Positions 17,743 to 25,817 of a DNA stretch of 64,000 nucleotides are shown piece by piece. The stretch spans positions 1 through 64,000 of the forward strand of contig JAHDXO010000057.1 in assembly GCA_023382975.1 (NCBI GenBank). Reading direction: 5' to 3'. The DNA is from Pirellulaceae bacterium (GTDB lineage: Bacteria > Planctomycetota > Planctomycetia > Pirellulales > Pirellulaceae). Below the pieces are notes generated by a model. That model saw only the letters and a list, made by a program, of their open reading frames with translations. It ran no database searches and was not told the DNA's origin. How positions within the stretch are numbered: the stretch's first letter is position 1; every line of letters starts with the position of its first letter. Both the position numbers and the translations under genes were made by a program.

Positions 17743-18777
17743 ATGAAGTGGAACATTCTCGTTGCATCGATGGTGCTCGGCCTCGGTTTGAGCACCCAGA
17801 GCTTCGGTTTCGACCTGTTGGACCGAATGCTCGGCGGAAGCGGCTGTGAGCAGAAAGGCTCGGCCGGATGTTGTGACAAGGGATCGTGCCAGAAGGCGTG
17901 CGACAATGGTTGTGCGCAGAAGGACGGTGCCAAAGATTGCTGCCAGAAGTCCGGGTGTGCCCGCGGCTTGCTCGGCGGCTGCGCCCAGAAGTCCTGCTGC
18001 GACGGCAAGGGCGACGGCAAGGGTTGCGGCAACGGCTGCGCCCAGAAGGACGGCAAAGACGCTTGCCAGAAGGCCGGCTGCGGCTTGGGCCTGTTCGGCG
18101 GTTGCGCCCAGAAGGCCTGCTGCGACAGTAAGGGCGACGACAAGGGTTGCGGCAACGGTAAGGACGCTTGCCAGAAGGCCGGCTGCGGGCTGGGCCTGTT
18201 CGGCGGATGCGCCCAGAAGGCTTGCTGCGACGGCAAGGGCGACGACAAGGGTTGCGGCAACGGCTGCGCCCAGAAGGACGGCAAGGATCATTGCCAGAAA
18301 GCCGGATTGGGCCTCGGCCTGTTCGGCGGTTGCGCCCAGAAGGCCTGCTGCGATAGCAAGGGCGACGACAAGGGTTGCGGCAACGGCTGCGCCCAGAAGG
18401 ACGGCAAGGATCATTGCCAGAAAGCCGGATTGGGCCTGGGCCTGTTCGGCGGATGCGCCCAGAAGGCCTGCTGCGACAGCAAGGGCGGCGACAAGGGTTG
18501 CGGCGACGGCTGTGGCGCGAAGGACGGCAAGAGCGCTTGCCAGAAGTCCGGCTGCGGCATGGGCCTGCTCGACCGGATCTTCGCCTGCCGTCAACGCGGC
18601 TGCTGCGACTCGAAGGGTGGCAAGGACGGCAAGGGCGGAGACGACAAAGGCGGTATGAAGGTTGCTCCCGAAGCAGCCGACGAAGCCCCGATGCCTCCGG
18701 CTCCGGTGGTCGATGCCTCGGCCTTCCTGAACGGCCAGCGCACCGTCATCCAGGCGAGCACCCGAGTGGTCAACTAA
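17743..18777 (+). CDS. Secreted Cys/Gly/Lys-rich tandem-repeat protein
   Basis: 344 residues. An AAAGGAG site stands 10 bases before the ATG. A signal peptide (MKWNILVASMVLGLGLSTQS) ends near residue 22. Residues 30-290 consist of about six units of 41 residues with the pattern CAQKACCDSKGDDKGCGNG, CAQKDGKD, CQKAG, GLGLFGG; the third unit lacks about eight residues. At DNA level the unit is 123 bases and the third and fourth full units are nearly identical. Each unit carries about seven Cys, so disulfide cross-linking or metal binding outside the cytoplasm is likely. The final 60 residues are repeat-free and Pro/Ala-rich. I know no family for it. A strong terminator follows. Confidence 0.8.
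   Translation: MKWNILVASMVLGLGLSTQSFGFDLLDRMLGGSGCEQKGSAGCCDKGSCQKACDNGCAQKDGAKDCCQKSGCARGLLGGCAQKSCCDGKGDGKGCGNGCAQKDGKDACQKAGCGLGLFGGCAQKACCDSKGDDKGCGNGKDACQKAGCGLGLFGGCAQKACCDGKGDDKGCGNGCAQKDGKDHCQKAGLGLGLFGGCAQKACCDSKGDDKGCGNGCAQKDGKDHCQKAGLGLGLFGGCAQKACCDSKGGDKGCGDGCGAKDGKSACQKSGCGMGLLDRIFACRQRGCCDSKGGKDGKGGDDKGGMKVAPEAADEAPMPPAPVVDASAFLNGQRTVIQASTRVVN
17983..18600 (+). repeat. 123-bp tandem repeats inside the Cys-rich gene
   Basis: Unit starts are marked by TGCGCCCAGAAG-type blocks at about 17983, 18106, 18208, 18331 and 18454. Spacings are 123, 102, 123 and 123 bases; the 102-base interval reflects an in-frame deletion of about seven codons. The copies at 18331 and 18454 differ at few positions, indicating recent duplication or gene conversion. 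Confidence 0.85.
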
Positions 18778-18811
18778 CTTAGTAGACCCCCAGGGTTAGA
18801 ATTGAAACGAC

Positions 18812-18843
18812 AAACTGCCCGGGAATTCGTTCCCGGGCAGTTT
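18812..18843 (+). terminator. Rho-independent-type terminator with TTCG loop
   Basis: AAACTGCCCGGGAA (18812-18825) and TTCCCGGGCAGTTT (18830-18843) form a perfect 14-base stem closed by a TTCG tetraloop, 35 bases after the Cys-rich gene stop. The symmetric A/T ends would allow use from both strands. Confidence 0.85.
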
Positions 18844-18947
18844 GCGTTTCTTGTGAGAACGTCCCGAAACCCTGAAAATAGGACGGGCGCCGGCCATCCG
18901 TGCCGCGGAACCCGTCCCATCCGTGCCTCGCCACAAGGAACCGCAAC

Positions 18948-19613
18948 ATGGCCGGACGCACGATCGCCATCGGCGACATTCACGGCTGCTTTCGAGCTTT
19001 TTCCAGCCTGCTGGACGCGGTCGCCCCGGAGGCCGATGACCAAGTGATCGTGTTGGGCGACTATGTCGACCGCGGCCCCGAATCGCGTGAAGTGGTGGAT
19101 CGCCTACTGGATTTGCAGCGGCAATGCCGATTGGTCGTGCTGACGGGAAACCACGAACTGATGCTGCTGCGCGGGTTGGAAGACAAACACGAAAGACGCT
19201 TTTGGCTGAACTTCGGCGGCGGGCCGACCTTGGACAGCTATGGCGGGCGTCTGGAGAACATTCCCGCGAAGCACTTGGCGTTTCTGCGTTCGGGACGCGA
19301 TTTCTACGAGACCGACACGCATCTGTTTGTCCACGCCAATTACCAGCCGGACACGCCGCTGGACCAACAGTCCGAGACGGTCCTGATGTGGACCCACCTG
19401 CATCTTCGCGTGCCTCCGCCCCACGCCTCGGGCAAGACCGTCATCGTCGGGCATACGCCGCAGGTCGACGGCGAGGTCCTGGATCTCGGCCACTTGATCT
19501 GCATCGATACGTTCTGTTGCGGCGGGGGCTGGCTGACGGCCTTGGAGGTTCATACTCGCGAGATCTGGCAGACGGATCGGGACGGACGGCTGCGCGGCGG
19601 CCGATCGGAGTAA
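18948..19613 (+). CDS. PPP-family serine/threonine protein phosphatase or diadenosine tetraphosphatase
   Basis: 221 residues from ATG 18948, with AAGGA 9 bases upstream. All PPP metallophosphatase motifs are present in order: GDIHG near residue 9, GDYVDRG near 38, GNHE near 70, and GHTPQVDGEV near 167. The size and compactness match bacterial PrpA/ApaH-like enzymes with a two-metal centre. Activity could be removal of phosphate from Ser/Thr or Tyr residues, or hydrolysis of Ap4A; sequence alone does not decide. The window encodes two Ser/Thr kinases, which makes a phosphoprotein role plausible. It stands alone between a terminator and the FAAL gene. Confidence 0.85.
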   Translation: MAGRTIAIGDIHGCFRAFSSLLDAVAPEADDQVIVLGDYVDRGPESREVVDRLLDLQRQCRLVVLTGNHELMLLRGLEDKHERRFWLNFGGGPTLDSYGGRLENIPAKHLAFLRSGRDFYETDTHLFVHANYQPDTPLDQQSETVLMWTHLHLRVPPPHASGKTVIVGHTPQVDGEVLDLGHLICIDTFCCGGGWLTALEVHTREIWQTDRDGRLRGGRSE

Positions 19614-19824
19614 CCCCCCTTGGCGAGAGACCGAATCGGAGTGATGCTGATGGCAACGGACTTGCCGGTCGCAACGCCAGCGGGATTTGTGCCAATCAAG
19701 ACCGGGTGTCAACTCCGATAGTTGACGATGCGCCGGCGGAACATCGCGAAGATCCGCCGTTGGGAATGTGTTGCGATCCGAATTGGTTCAACCCATGGTG
19801 GTGGACCGGGGAGTAAACTCGACC

Positions 19825-21594
19825 GTGAATCTTCAAGGCAGCATCGCACCGACTGATCCGCCGAAAACCAACCTGGTGGATTCCCTTCGCTACTGGGCCG
19901 CGACGACTCCGACCAATACCGCCTTCTGTTTCCTTCGGGACGGCGAGACGGACGAAATCTGCTGGTCGTTCGAGGAACTGGACCGACGGGCCCGGGCGGT
20001 GGCGGCCAGGCTGCAATCCATGAAGATGGCCGGCCAGCGGGCCTTGCTGTTGTATCCCCCCGGTCTGGATTTCGTGGCCGGGTTCTTTGGCTGCCTGTAC
20101 TCGGGAACCATCGCCGTGCCGGCCTACCCGCCTCGCCGCAACCGGAACATGGCCCGTATTCAGGCGATCTCTGACAACGCCGAGGCGAAAGCCGTGCTGA
20201 GCGTCCACGAAGTGACGAATCGCGTCAGTGGGCTGTTGGACGAAGCGCCGCATCTGAAACACCTGACCTGGATTGCCACCGACCAAGTTTCGCTGGAACT
20301 GGCCGATCGTTGGACGGTGCCCGAACTGCACCCCGAGATGCTGGCGGTCCTGCAGTACACGTCCGGATCGACCGGGACGCCCAAGGGAGTGATGCTGGCC
20401 CATCGGAACTTGATGCACAACATGGGCTCGATCACCCACGGATTCGAACCCGATCCGCGCGGTTCGGGAGTCTTCTGGTTGCCGACGTACCACGACATGG
20501 GACTGATCGGCGGCATTCTGAATCCGGTCTTCGGCGGACTGCAGTGCGTGCTGTTGTCGCCGTTGGCGTTCCTGCAGAAGCCGATTCGCTGGTTGCGCAC
20601 CATCACCCGTTATCGGACCACGATCAGCGGGGGGCCGAACTTCGCGTACGATCTCTGCGTCCAGAAAGTGACGGACGACCAGTTGGAAGGTTTGGACCTG
20701 AGCAGTTGGGACGTGGCGTTTAACGGCGCCGAACCGATCCGCGCGACGACCTTGGATGCGTTCACCGAACGGTTCGCCCCCGTCGGATTCCGCCGAGAGG
20801 CGTTGTACCCCTGTTACGGAATGGCCGAAACCACGTTGATCGTCACCGGGGGCAAGAAGAGCGAACCGCCGGTCCTGCGCACGTTTCTAGGCAAGGCGCT
20901 GGACGAACACCGCATCATCCCCGTCCCCGCCGACCATCCGGATGCTCGCAAACTGGTCGGCTGCGGACGCGTGCTGCCGGCACAGCAGATGCGGATCGTC
21001 GACCCCGTCAACTACCGGCAGATGCCCGAGGATCGCGTCGGCGAGATCTGGGTGGACAGTCCCAGTGTTGGCCTCGGCTATTGGAAGAATCCAGGGGCGA
21101 CGCAAGAGACATTCCAGGCCAAGCTGTCCGACAGTTCCAGCGGAACCTACCTCCGTACCGGGGATCTCGGCTTCTTCCACGAAGGGGAATTGTTCGTCAC
21201 CGGCCGATTGAAGGACCTGATCATCGTTCGCGGAGTCAACCGGTATCCCCAGGATATCGAACAGACGGTTGCGCAGTCCAACAACCATCTTCAGGCCGGT
21301 GCGGTGGGTTGCTTTTCGGTCGATATCAGCGGACGAGAACGTCTGATTGTCGTCAGCGAGGTGGAGCGGGTCCGGAGAAAGGACTGGTCGGACGTCATCG
21401 AGAGCATTCGCAAACAGGTGACCCTCGAACACGACATTGCTCCGGACGGAATCGTCCTGGTGCGGTTCGGGTCGATTCCCAAGACGTCCAGTGGCAAGAT
21501 TCAACGGCATGCATGTCGCGATGGATTCCTGGATGGCTCCCTGATGGTGGTTGCCGAGTGGTTTGGCTGGGATCGGCAGGCCGCCAAGACCTAA
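19825..21594 (+). CDS. Fatty-acyl-AMP ligase (FAAL) / acyl-CoA synthetase family
   Basis: About 589 residues. The adenylation enzyme motifs are clear: YTSGSTGTPKGVMLAH (P-loop), CYGMAETT, RTGDLGFFHEGELFVTGR and a final Lys in KTSSGKIQR. The start of the N-terminal domain (YWAATTPTNTAFCFL, then GTIAVPAYPPRR) is of the FAAL type, which makes acyl-adenylates for transfer to carrier proteins rather than CoA. No carrier-protein domain is attached and none lies nearby. GTG 19825 is preferred because CGGGGAG precedes it by 11 bases; ATG 19795 and GTG 19768 are in-frame alternatives. It may activate fatty acids for unusual lipids or lipopeptides. Confidence 0.88.
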   Translation: MNLQGSIAPTDPPKTNLVDSLRYWAATTPTNTAFCFLRDGETDEICWSFEELDRRARAVAARLQSMKMAGQRALLLYPPGLDFVAGFFGCLYSGTIAVPAYPPRRNRNMARIQAISDNAEAKAVLSVHEVTNRVSGLLDEAPHLKHLTWIATDQVSLELADRWTVPELHPEMLAVLQYTSGSTGTPKGVMLAHRNLMHNMGSITHGFEPDPRGSGVFWLPTYHDMGLIGGILNPVFGGLQCVLLSPLAFLQKPIRWLRTITRYRTTISGGPNFAYDLCVQKVTDDQLEGLDLSSWDVAFNGAEPIRATTLDAFTERFAPVGFRREALYPCYGMAETTLIVTGGKKSEPPVLRTFLGKALDEHRIIPVPADHPDARKLVGCGRVLPAQQMRIVDPVNYRQMPEDRVGEIWVDSPSVGLGYWKNPGATQETFQAKLSDSSSGTYLRTGDLGFFHEGELFVTGRLKDLIIVRGVNRYPQDIEQTVAQSNNHLQAGAVGCFSVDISGRERLIVVSEVERVRRKDWSDVIESIRKQVTLEHDIAPDGIVLVRFGSIPKTSSGKIQRHACRDGFLDGSLMVVAEWFGWDRQAAKT

Positions 21595-21611
21595 GAAAAA
21601 GCCGTCACTTC

Positions 21612-21641
21612 TTGCAATCCGCCCGTCCGCCGCACTATACT
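21612..21641 (+). promoter_or_regulatory. Candidate sigma70-type promoter
   Basis: TTGCAA (21612-21617) and TATACT (21636-21641) are separated by 18 bases, about 85 bases before the TTG start of the first phosphoesterase gene. Fit to consensus is good at both boxes. Confidence 0.55.
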
Positions 21642-21732
21642 GCGGTGGTTTCTGGCAATTCTGCGCTTGGGCCGTTCGGCGCGGTGGCCTCGGCGATAGC
21701 GAACAATACTCTACCTTAGAGGGGCACTAGAG

Positions 21733-22485
21733 TTGAAACGAGCACTGATCAGCGACATCCACGCCAACCTTGAAGCACTTCGCGTGGTGCTCGATGACAT
21801 TCGCGGCCAAGGTATTTCGGAGATCTACTGCCTGGGTGACATCATTGGTTACGGTCCGAACCCCTGTGAATGCCTGGACGAGATCATGCGTCGGTGTCAG
21901 GTCTGTATTCTGGGGAATCACGACCAGGCTGCCCTGTTCGATCCCGATGGATTCAATCCGGTCGCGCTGCGCGCCGTGTACTGGACGAGGGAACAGTTGG
22001 AGAATGGGCCGGGTGGAAGGACGCGAGTCGACGCGCGATGGGAGTTCCTCGGTGAATTGCCGCGAATGCATGTCGAGGGGGACTTCACCTTCGTTCACGG
22101 CTCGCCCCGGGAACCGACGAACGAATACGTGTTTCCCGAGGATATCTACAATCATCGCAAGATGGACACTCTGTTTGGTCTGATTCAGAAGTACTGCTTT
22201 CAGGGCCACACGCACATTCCGGGCGTATTCACTTCCCAGATGGAATTCATCACGCCGGAGGATTGCGGTTACGAGTACCGTTTGACCCGCGAGAAGACCA
22301 TGATCAATGTGGGTTCGGTGGGGCAACCGCGAGACAGCGATCCTCGTAGCTGCTATGTCATTCTGGACGGGGACCGCGTGATTTTTCGGCGGCTGGACTA
22401 TCCGATCAACATCGTTTCGGGGAAAATCTACGCGACCGAGAGTCTGGACAACATGCTGGGAGACCGACTGCACGCGGGCCGCTAG
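21733..22485 (+). CDS. YfcE/MJ0936-type metallophosphoesterase, copy 1
   Basis: 250 residues from TTG 21733, chosen because GAGGGG lies 8 bases upstream and the protein then begins directly with MKRALISDIHANLEAL. Motifs for the two-metal site appear in order: SDIHANLEAL, GDIIGYGPNPCE, LGNHD, VHGSPREPTNEYVF and GHTHIPGVF. Members of this family hydrolyse phosphodiesters such as cyclic nucleotides in vitro; physiological substrates are mostly unknown. It is cytoplasmic. The next gene is a clear paralogue, which indicates a tandem duplication, and YidC follows. The three are probably one operon from the promoter at 21612. Confidence 0.87.
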   Translation: MKRALISDIHANLEALRVVLDDIRGQGISEIYCLGDIIGYGPNPCECLDEIMRRCQVCILGNHDQAALFDPDGFNPVALRAVYWTREQLENGPGGRTRVDARWEFLGELPRMHVEGDFTFVHGSPREPTNEYVFPEDIYNHRKMDTLFGLIQKYCFQGHTHIPGVFTSQMEFITPEDCGYEYRLTREKTMINVGSVGQPRDSDPRSCYVILDGDRVIFRRLDYPINIVSGKIYATESLDNMLGDRLHAGR

Positions 22486-22499
22486 GAGCATCCCGTGCC

Positions 22500-23327
22500 G
22501 TGCGTTTCCCGACTCAACCCAACAGCGATACCCTTTTCGTCGATCTGCTAACGGCCGCAGCCAACTGGATTCTAGTTTTGAAACGCGCGATCATCAGTGA
22601 CATCCACGGGAATCTGGAAGCCTTGGGGGCGGTTCTGAACGACATCGCAGCTCAACAGGTCGATCAGATCTATTGCCTGGGCGACATCATCGGTTACGGC
22701 CCCAATCCGTGCGAGTGTCTCGATATTGCGATGGGATTCTCCGCGACGGTTCTCGGGAATCACGACCAAGGTGCCTTGTTCGACCCGGAGGGATTCAGTT
22801 CCGGTGCCGAGAAGGCCATTTTCTGGACCCGGCAGCAGCTTGAATCTCCGGGCGACGATCCGGACCGCAACTTGGCCCGGTGGGATTTTCTCTGCCAACT
22901 TCCTCGCTGTTTGTGCGAGGACAATCTGATGTTCGTTCACGGCTCGCCGCGCAGTCCGCTGAACGAGTACGTTTTTCCAGAAGATGTCCACAACCCCCAG
23001 AAGGTCAAGAAGATCTTCGCCATGGTCCAGCAGTATTGTTTTCAAGGGCACACGCACGTGCCGGGGGTCTTCACGGATGACGGGAAATTTCTGCGCCCCG
23101 ACCAGTTGCGCGACGGCTATCAGCTTGGCTCGAAAAAGTGCATGATCAACGTAGGCAGTGTGGGTCAGCCGCGCGACGGAGATCCGCGGGCCTGCTACGC
23201 TGTTCTCGAGGATGAACGGGTGCGATTCCGTCGAGTCGAGTATCCGCTGGCCGAAACAGCCCGCAAGATTTATGCCATCGCTGAATTGGACGATTTCCTC
23301 GGCGATCGTCTGCGCGACGGTCGTTAG
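22500..23327 (+). CDS. YfcE/MJ0936-type metallophosphoesterase, copy 2
   Basis: Paralogue of the gene 15 bases upstream, sharing SDIHGNLEALGAV, GDIIGYGPNPCECLD, LGNHDQ, VHGSPRSPLNEYVF and GHTHVPGVF almost word for word. Two starts are possible. GTG 22500 has AGGAG 11 bases upstream and gives 275 residues with an unrelated 26-residue lead. TTG 22578 aligns exactly with the first copy (LKRAIISDIHG against MKRALISDIHA) but has no ribosome site. The sequence CTAG-TTGAAACG around both TTGs is itself conserved, which argues the shorter form is the ancestral one. Enzymatic role as for copy 1; retention of both copies suggests different substrates or dosage need. Confidence 0.85.
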   Translation: MRFPTQPNSDTLFVDLLTAAANWILVLKRAIISDIHGNLEALGAVLNDIAAQQVDQIYCLGDIIGYGPNPCECLDIAMGFSATVLGNHDQGALFDPEGFSSGAEKAIFWTRQQLESPGDDPDRNLARWDFLCQLPRCLCEDNLMFVHGSPRSPLNEYVFPEDVHNPQKVKKIFAMVQQYCFQGHTHVPGVFTDDGKFLRPDQLRDGYQLGSKKCMINVGSVGQPRDGDPRACYAVLEDERVRFRRVEYPLAETARKIYAIAELDDFLGDRLRDGR

Positions 23328-23357
23328 GTGTTATTCTCCCCTCCGAGGTTCTCAATC

Positions 23358-25796
23358 GTGGAAAAGCGTTTTGCCCTGTTTTTGGTGCTTTCATCGCTGA
23401 TTCTGATGACGCACCTGGTGATCCAGCAGCAGTTCTTCCCGCCTCCTGTCCCGGCGGTCCAGCAACCGGAACAGCAGCCGCCCGAGGCTCCGGACGCCCC
23501 TGATCCCCAGGTTGCCCAGACGCCGGATACGGGTACTCCCGACGACGCGCCACGCGTTCCCGAAGTACCGGAACTGGTGGCCGAACCAGAGACGGAGACG
23601 GCACCTGCCTTGGCCACGCTCGGGTCGTTGGCGCCCGACAGTCCCTACAAGTTGCTGGTCACGCTGAACAACCGCGGAGCGGCGATCGAGCGGATCGAGT
23701 TGAACGAGCGGACTCGCTCGGGTCAATTCCGCTACCGGGATTCCGAACGTACGTCCGGCTACCTGGGACATCTTCAACTGCAGGACGAACCCGGCGGCGG
23801 AAGCCGCGTGCGGGTTGTCGGGTCGGGCACGCCGGCGGATTTGGCAAGAGCCTTGACGGCGGGAACCCCACCCGGCTTGCGGGCAGGCGACGTGATCGTG
23901 CAACTGGACTCGCGCCCGATCCAAAGCTCATTGGACTACACCGAGCACCTCGCCGGTCTGCGAGCCGGTCAGGTGGTGCGCATCGAGGTGTCGCGGTCGA
24001 ACCCGGAGACGCCGACTAGCCGCTTGGCGTTCGAAGCGATGTTGACCGACGAACCGCTCAGCGTCGTCCAACCCGAGGTGAACCGGCACGCCAAGACCAA
24101 TCGTCCCGATGCGTTGTCATTCTTGTTCACCTTGACGCGGATCGGCGCGAAAGCGATCGAGCGGGGCCGTAGCGAGATCGCTGATCTGCCTTCGCTCCGC
24201 GAAGGACACTGGGCCATGCAGGAGGTCGCCGACGATGGAAATGGACCGGCCGTGGAATTCCGACGTCGGTTGTCCAGTGGCGATCTGAAAAGGATCGGCA
24301 TCGACGGCGACTTGGAGATCGTGAAGCGTTATCGGCTGGCCCGTTCGATCGGCGATTCGCCGTCCCCGACCGCCCCCGCCGCGCATCATCTGACGCTGGA
24401 AATCGAGATTCACAACCTCGGATCGTCCGCGCAGCCGTTGGCCTATCAACTGGACGGCGCCACGGGCTTGCCGCTGGAAGGCTGGTGGTACTCGAACAAG
24501 ACGCATCCCACGAAATTCAGCGCGGTGGGCGCGCGGGACGTGGCGTGGAAGACCGTCCGCTCGGGACACGGTCTGATCGGGGCGCCGCAGATCTACAAAG
24601 AGGCCAAGAAGGCCGAGGACAAAGGAATCGCCGCGCCGATCCCCCTGTTCCCGCAGGGGCAGCAGCAGGTGGTCCGTTACGTCGGCGGCGACGCGCAGTA
24701 CTTCTGCGTCGTCCTGCTGACCGAGGCGGACGCCGACCCGGCCAAAGCGACGTTTCAGGAAGGCCATGCCATCCTGGCCGGGCCGTTCGGCGAAAAGGCC
24801 GGCCAGTGGGTCAAGACGACCAACACCACGTTCCGGCTGGCCAGTCCCGATCGCACTTTGGAGCCGGGCCAAGTCTACTCGCAGAAGTTCACCATCTTTG
24901 CGGGCCCCAAGGTGCCCGCGTTGCTGCAGCAGTACGGCTTGGAGGAGTTCATCGCCTACGGCTGGTTCTGGATGATCGCGATCCCCTTGTCGTGGTTGCT
25001 GCATTTCTTCGAGTCGCTGCCGCTGGTGAACTATGGCTTGGCGATCATTCTGCTGACCGTGCTGGTCCGCAGCGCCATGATGCCGCTCAGCCGCAAAGCC
25101 GCCAAGAACGCGCAGATGATGCAGGAACTGGCGCCGGAGATGAAGCGGATCGCCGAGAAGTACAAGAATGACATGGAGAAGCGCGGCATCGCACAGCGCG
25201 AACTGTTCGCCAAGCACAACTACAATCCGTTCGGCGGCTGTCTGCTGATGTTCGTCCAGTTGCCGATCTTCATCGGCCTGTACCGTTCGCTGTCGGTCGA
25301 CATCGAGCTGCTGCAAGCGCCGCTGATCCACGGGTTCTGGTGGTGTTCGAACCTGGCCGGGCCCGACATGCTGTGGTACTGGGAACCTTACCTGTTCGCC
25401 TTCTTTGCGGACCCGGGCACCGGATGGCTGGGACCGTACTTGAACGTGCTGCCGATCGTCACCATCGTTCTGTTTCTGGTGCAGCAGAAGATGTTCATGC
25501 CCCCGGCGACCGACGAGCAGACGCGCATGCAGCAGCAGATGATGAAGTACATGATGGTCTTCATGGGCGTGCTGTTCTTCCGCGTTCCCAGCGGACTGTG
25601 CGTGTACTTCATCGCATCGAGTCTGTGGGGCATCGCCGAGCGCAAAATGCTGCCGCCGCCGCAAAAACGGGATGCGACCGCAGTCGCCGCTCCCAAGAAA
25701 CCCAGCGGTTTGGCTTTCTTTTCCAAGGAGAAGAACTCCCAGGCGGAAAGCGACGCCAAGAAAGCCCGCATCAAGAACCGCCAGAAACGTCGTTGA
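23358..25796 (+). CDS. yidC: Membrane protein insertase YidC with inserted PDZ-like segment
   Basis: 812 residues from GTG 23358, with GAGG 9 bases upstream. YidC inserts and folds inner-membrane proteins, with or without SecYEG. A first membrane helix (about 4-22) is followed by a Pro-rich linker, the large periplasmic domain, and the conserved C-terminal core of five helices. The hydrophilic-groove Arg is seen in LLTVLVRSAMMPLSRKA. The C-tail is strongly basic, as needed for ribosome contact. Unusual is a PDZ-like stretch at about residues 150-215 (GTPPGLRAGDVIVQLDSRPI) within the periplasmic domain, which makes the protein some 250 residues longer than in Escherichia coli. Confidence 0.93.
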   Translation: MEKRFALFLVLSSLILMTHLVIQQQFFPPPVPAVQQPEQQPPEAPDAPDPQVAQTPDTGTPDDAPRVPEVPELVAEPETETAPALATLGSLAPDSPYKLLVTLNNRGAAIERIELNERTRSGQFRYRDSERTSGYLGHLQLQDEPGGGSRVRVVGSGTPADLARALTAGTPPGLRAGDVIVQLDSRPIQSSLDYTEHLAGLRAGQVVRIEVSRSNPETPTSRLAFEAMLTDEPLSVVQPEVNRHAKTNRPDALSFLFTLTRIGAKAIERGRSEIADLPSLREGHWAMQEVADDGNGPAVEFRRRLSSGDLKRIGIDGDLEIVKRYRLARSIGDSPSPTAPAAHHLTLEIEIHNLGSSAQPLAYQLDGATGLPLEGWWYSNKTHPTKFSAVGARDVAWKTVRSGHGLIGAPQIYKEAKKAEDKGIAAPIPLFPQGQQQVVRYVGGDAQYFCVVLLTEADADPAKATFQEGHAILAGPFGEKAGQWVKTTNTTFRLASPDRTLEPGQVYSQKFTIFAGPKVPALLQQYGLEEFIAYGWFWMIAIPLSWLLHFFESLPLVNYGLAIILLTVLVRSAMMPLSRKAAKNAQMMQELAPEMKRIAEKYKNDMEKRGIAQRELFAKHNYNPFGGCLLMFVQLPIFIGLYRSLSVDIELLQAPLIHGFWWCSNLAGPDMLWYWEPYLFAFFADPGTGWLGPYLNVLPIVTIVLFLVQQKMFMPPATDEQTRMQQQMMKYMMVFMGVLFFRVPSGLCVYFIASSLWGIAERKMLPPPQKRDATAVAAPKKPSGLAFFSKEKNSQAESDAKKARIKNRQKRR

Positions 25797-25817
25797 CAAG
25801 CTGCGGGAGGCTCTATC

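Noticed and set aside
17710..18594. Long Ala/Val/Leu-rich open frame antisense to the Cys-rich gene
   Set aside because: It is a shadow of the GC-rich tandem repeats; the plus-strand frame has the ribosome site, signal peptide and terminator.
17983..18600. Evenly spaced repeats that might suggest a CRISPR array
   Set aside because: Units are 123 bases, contiguous without unique spacers, and are an in-frame part of a protein gene.
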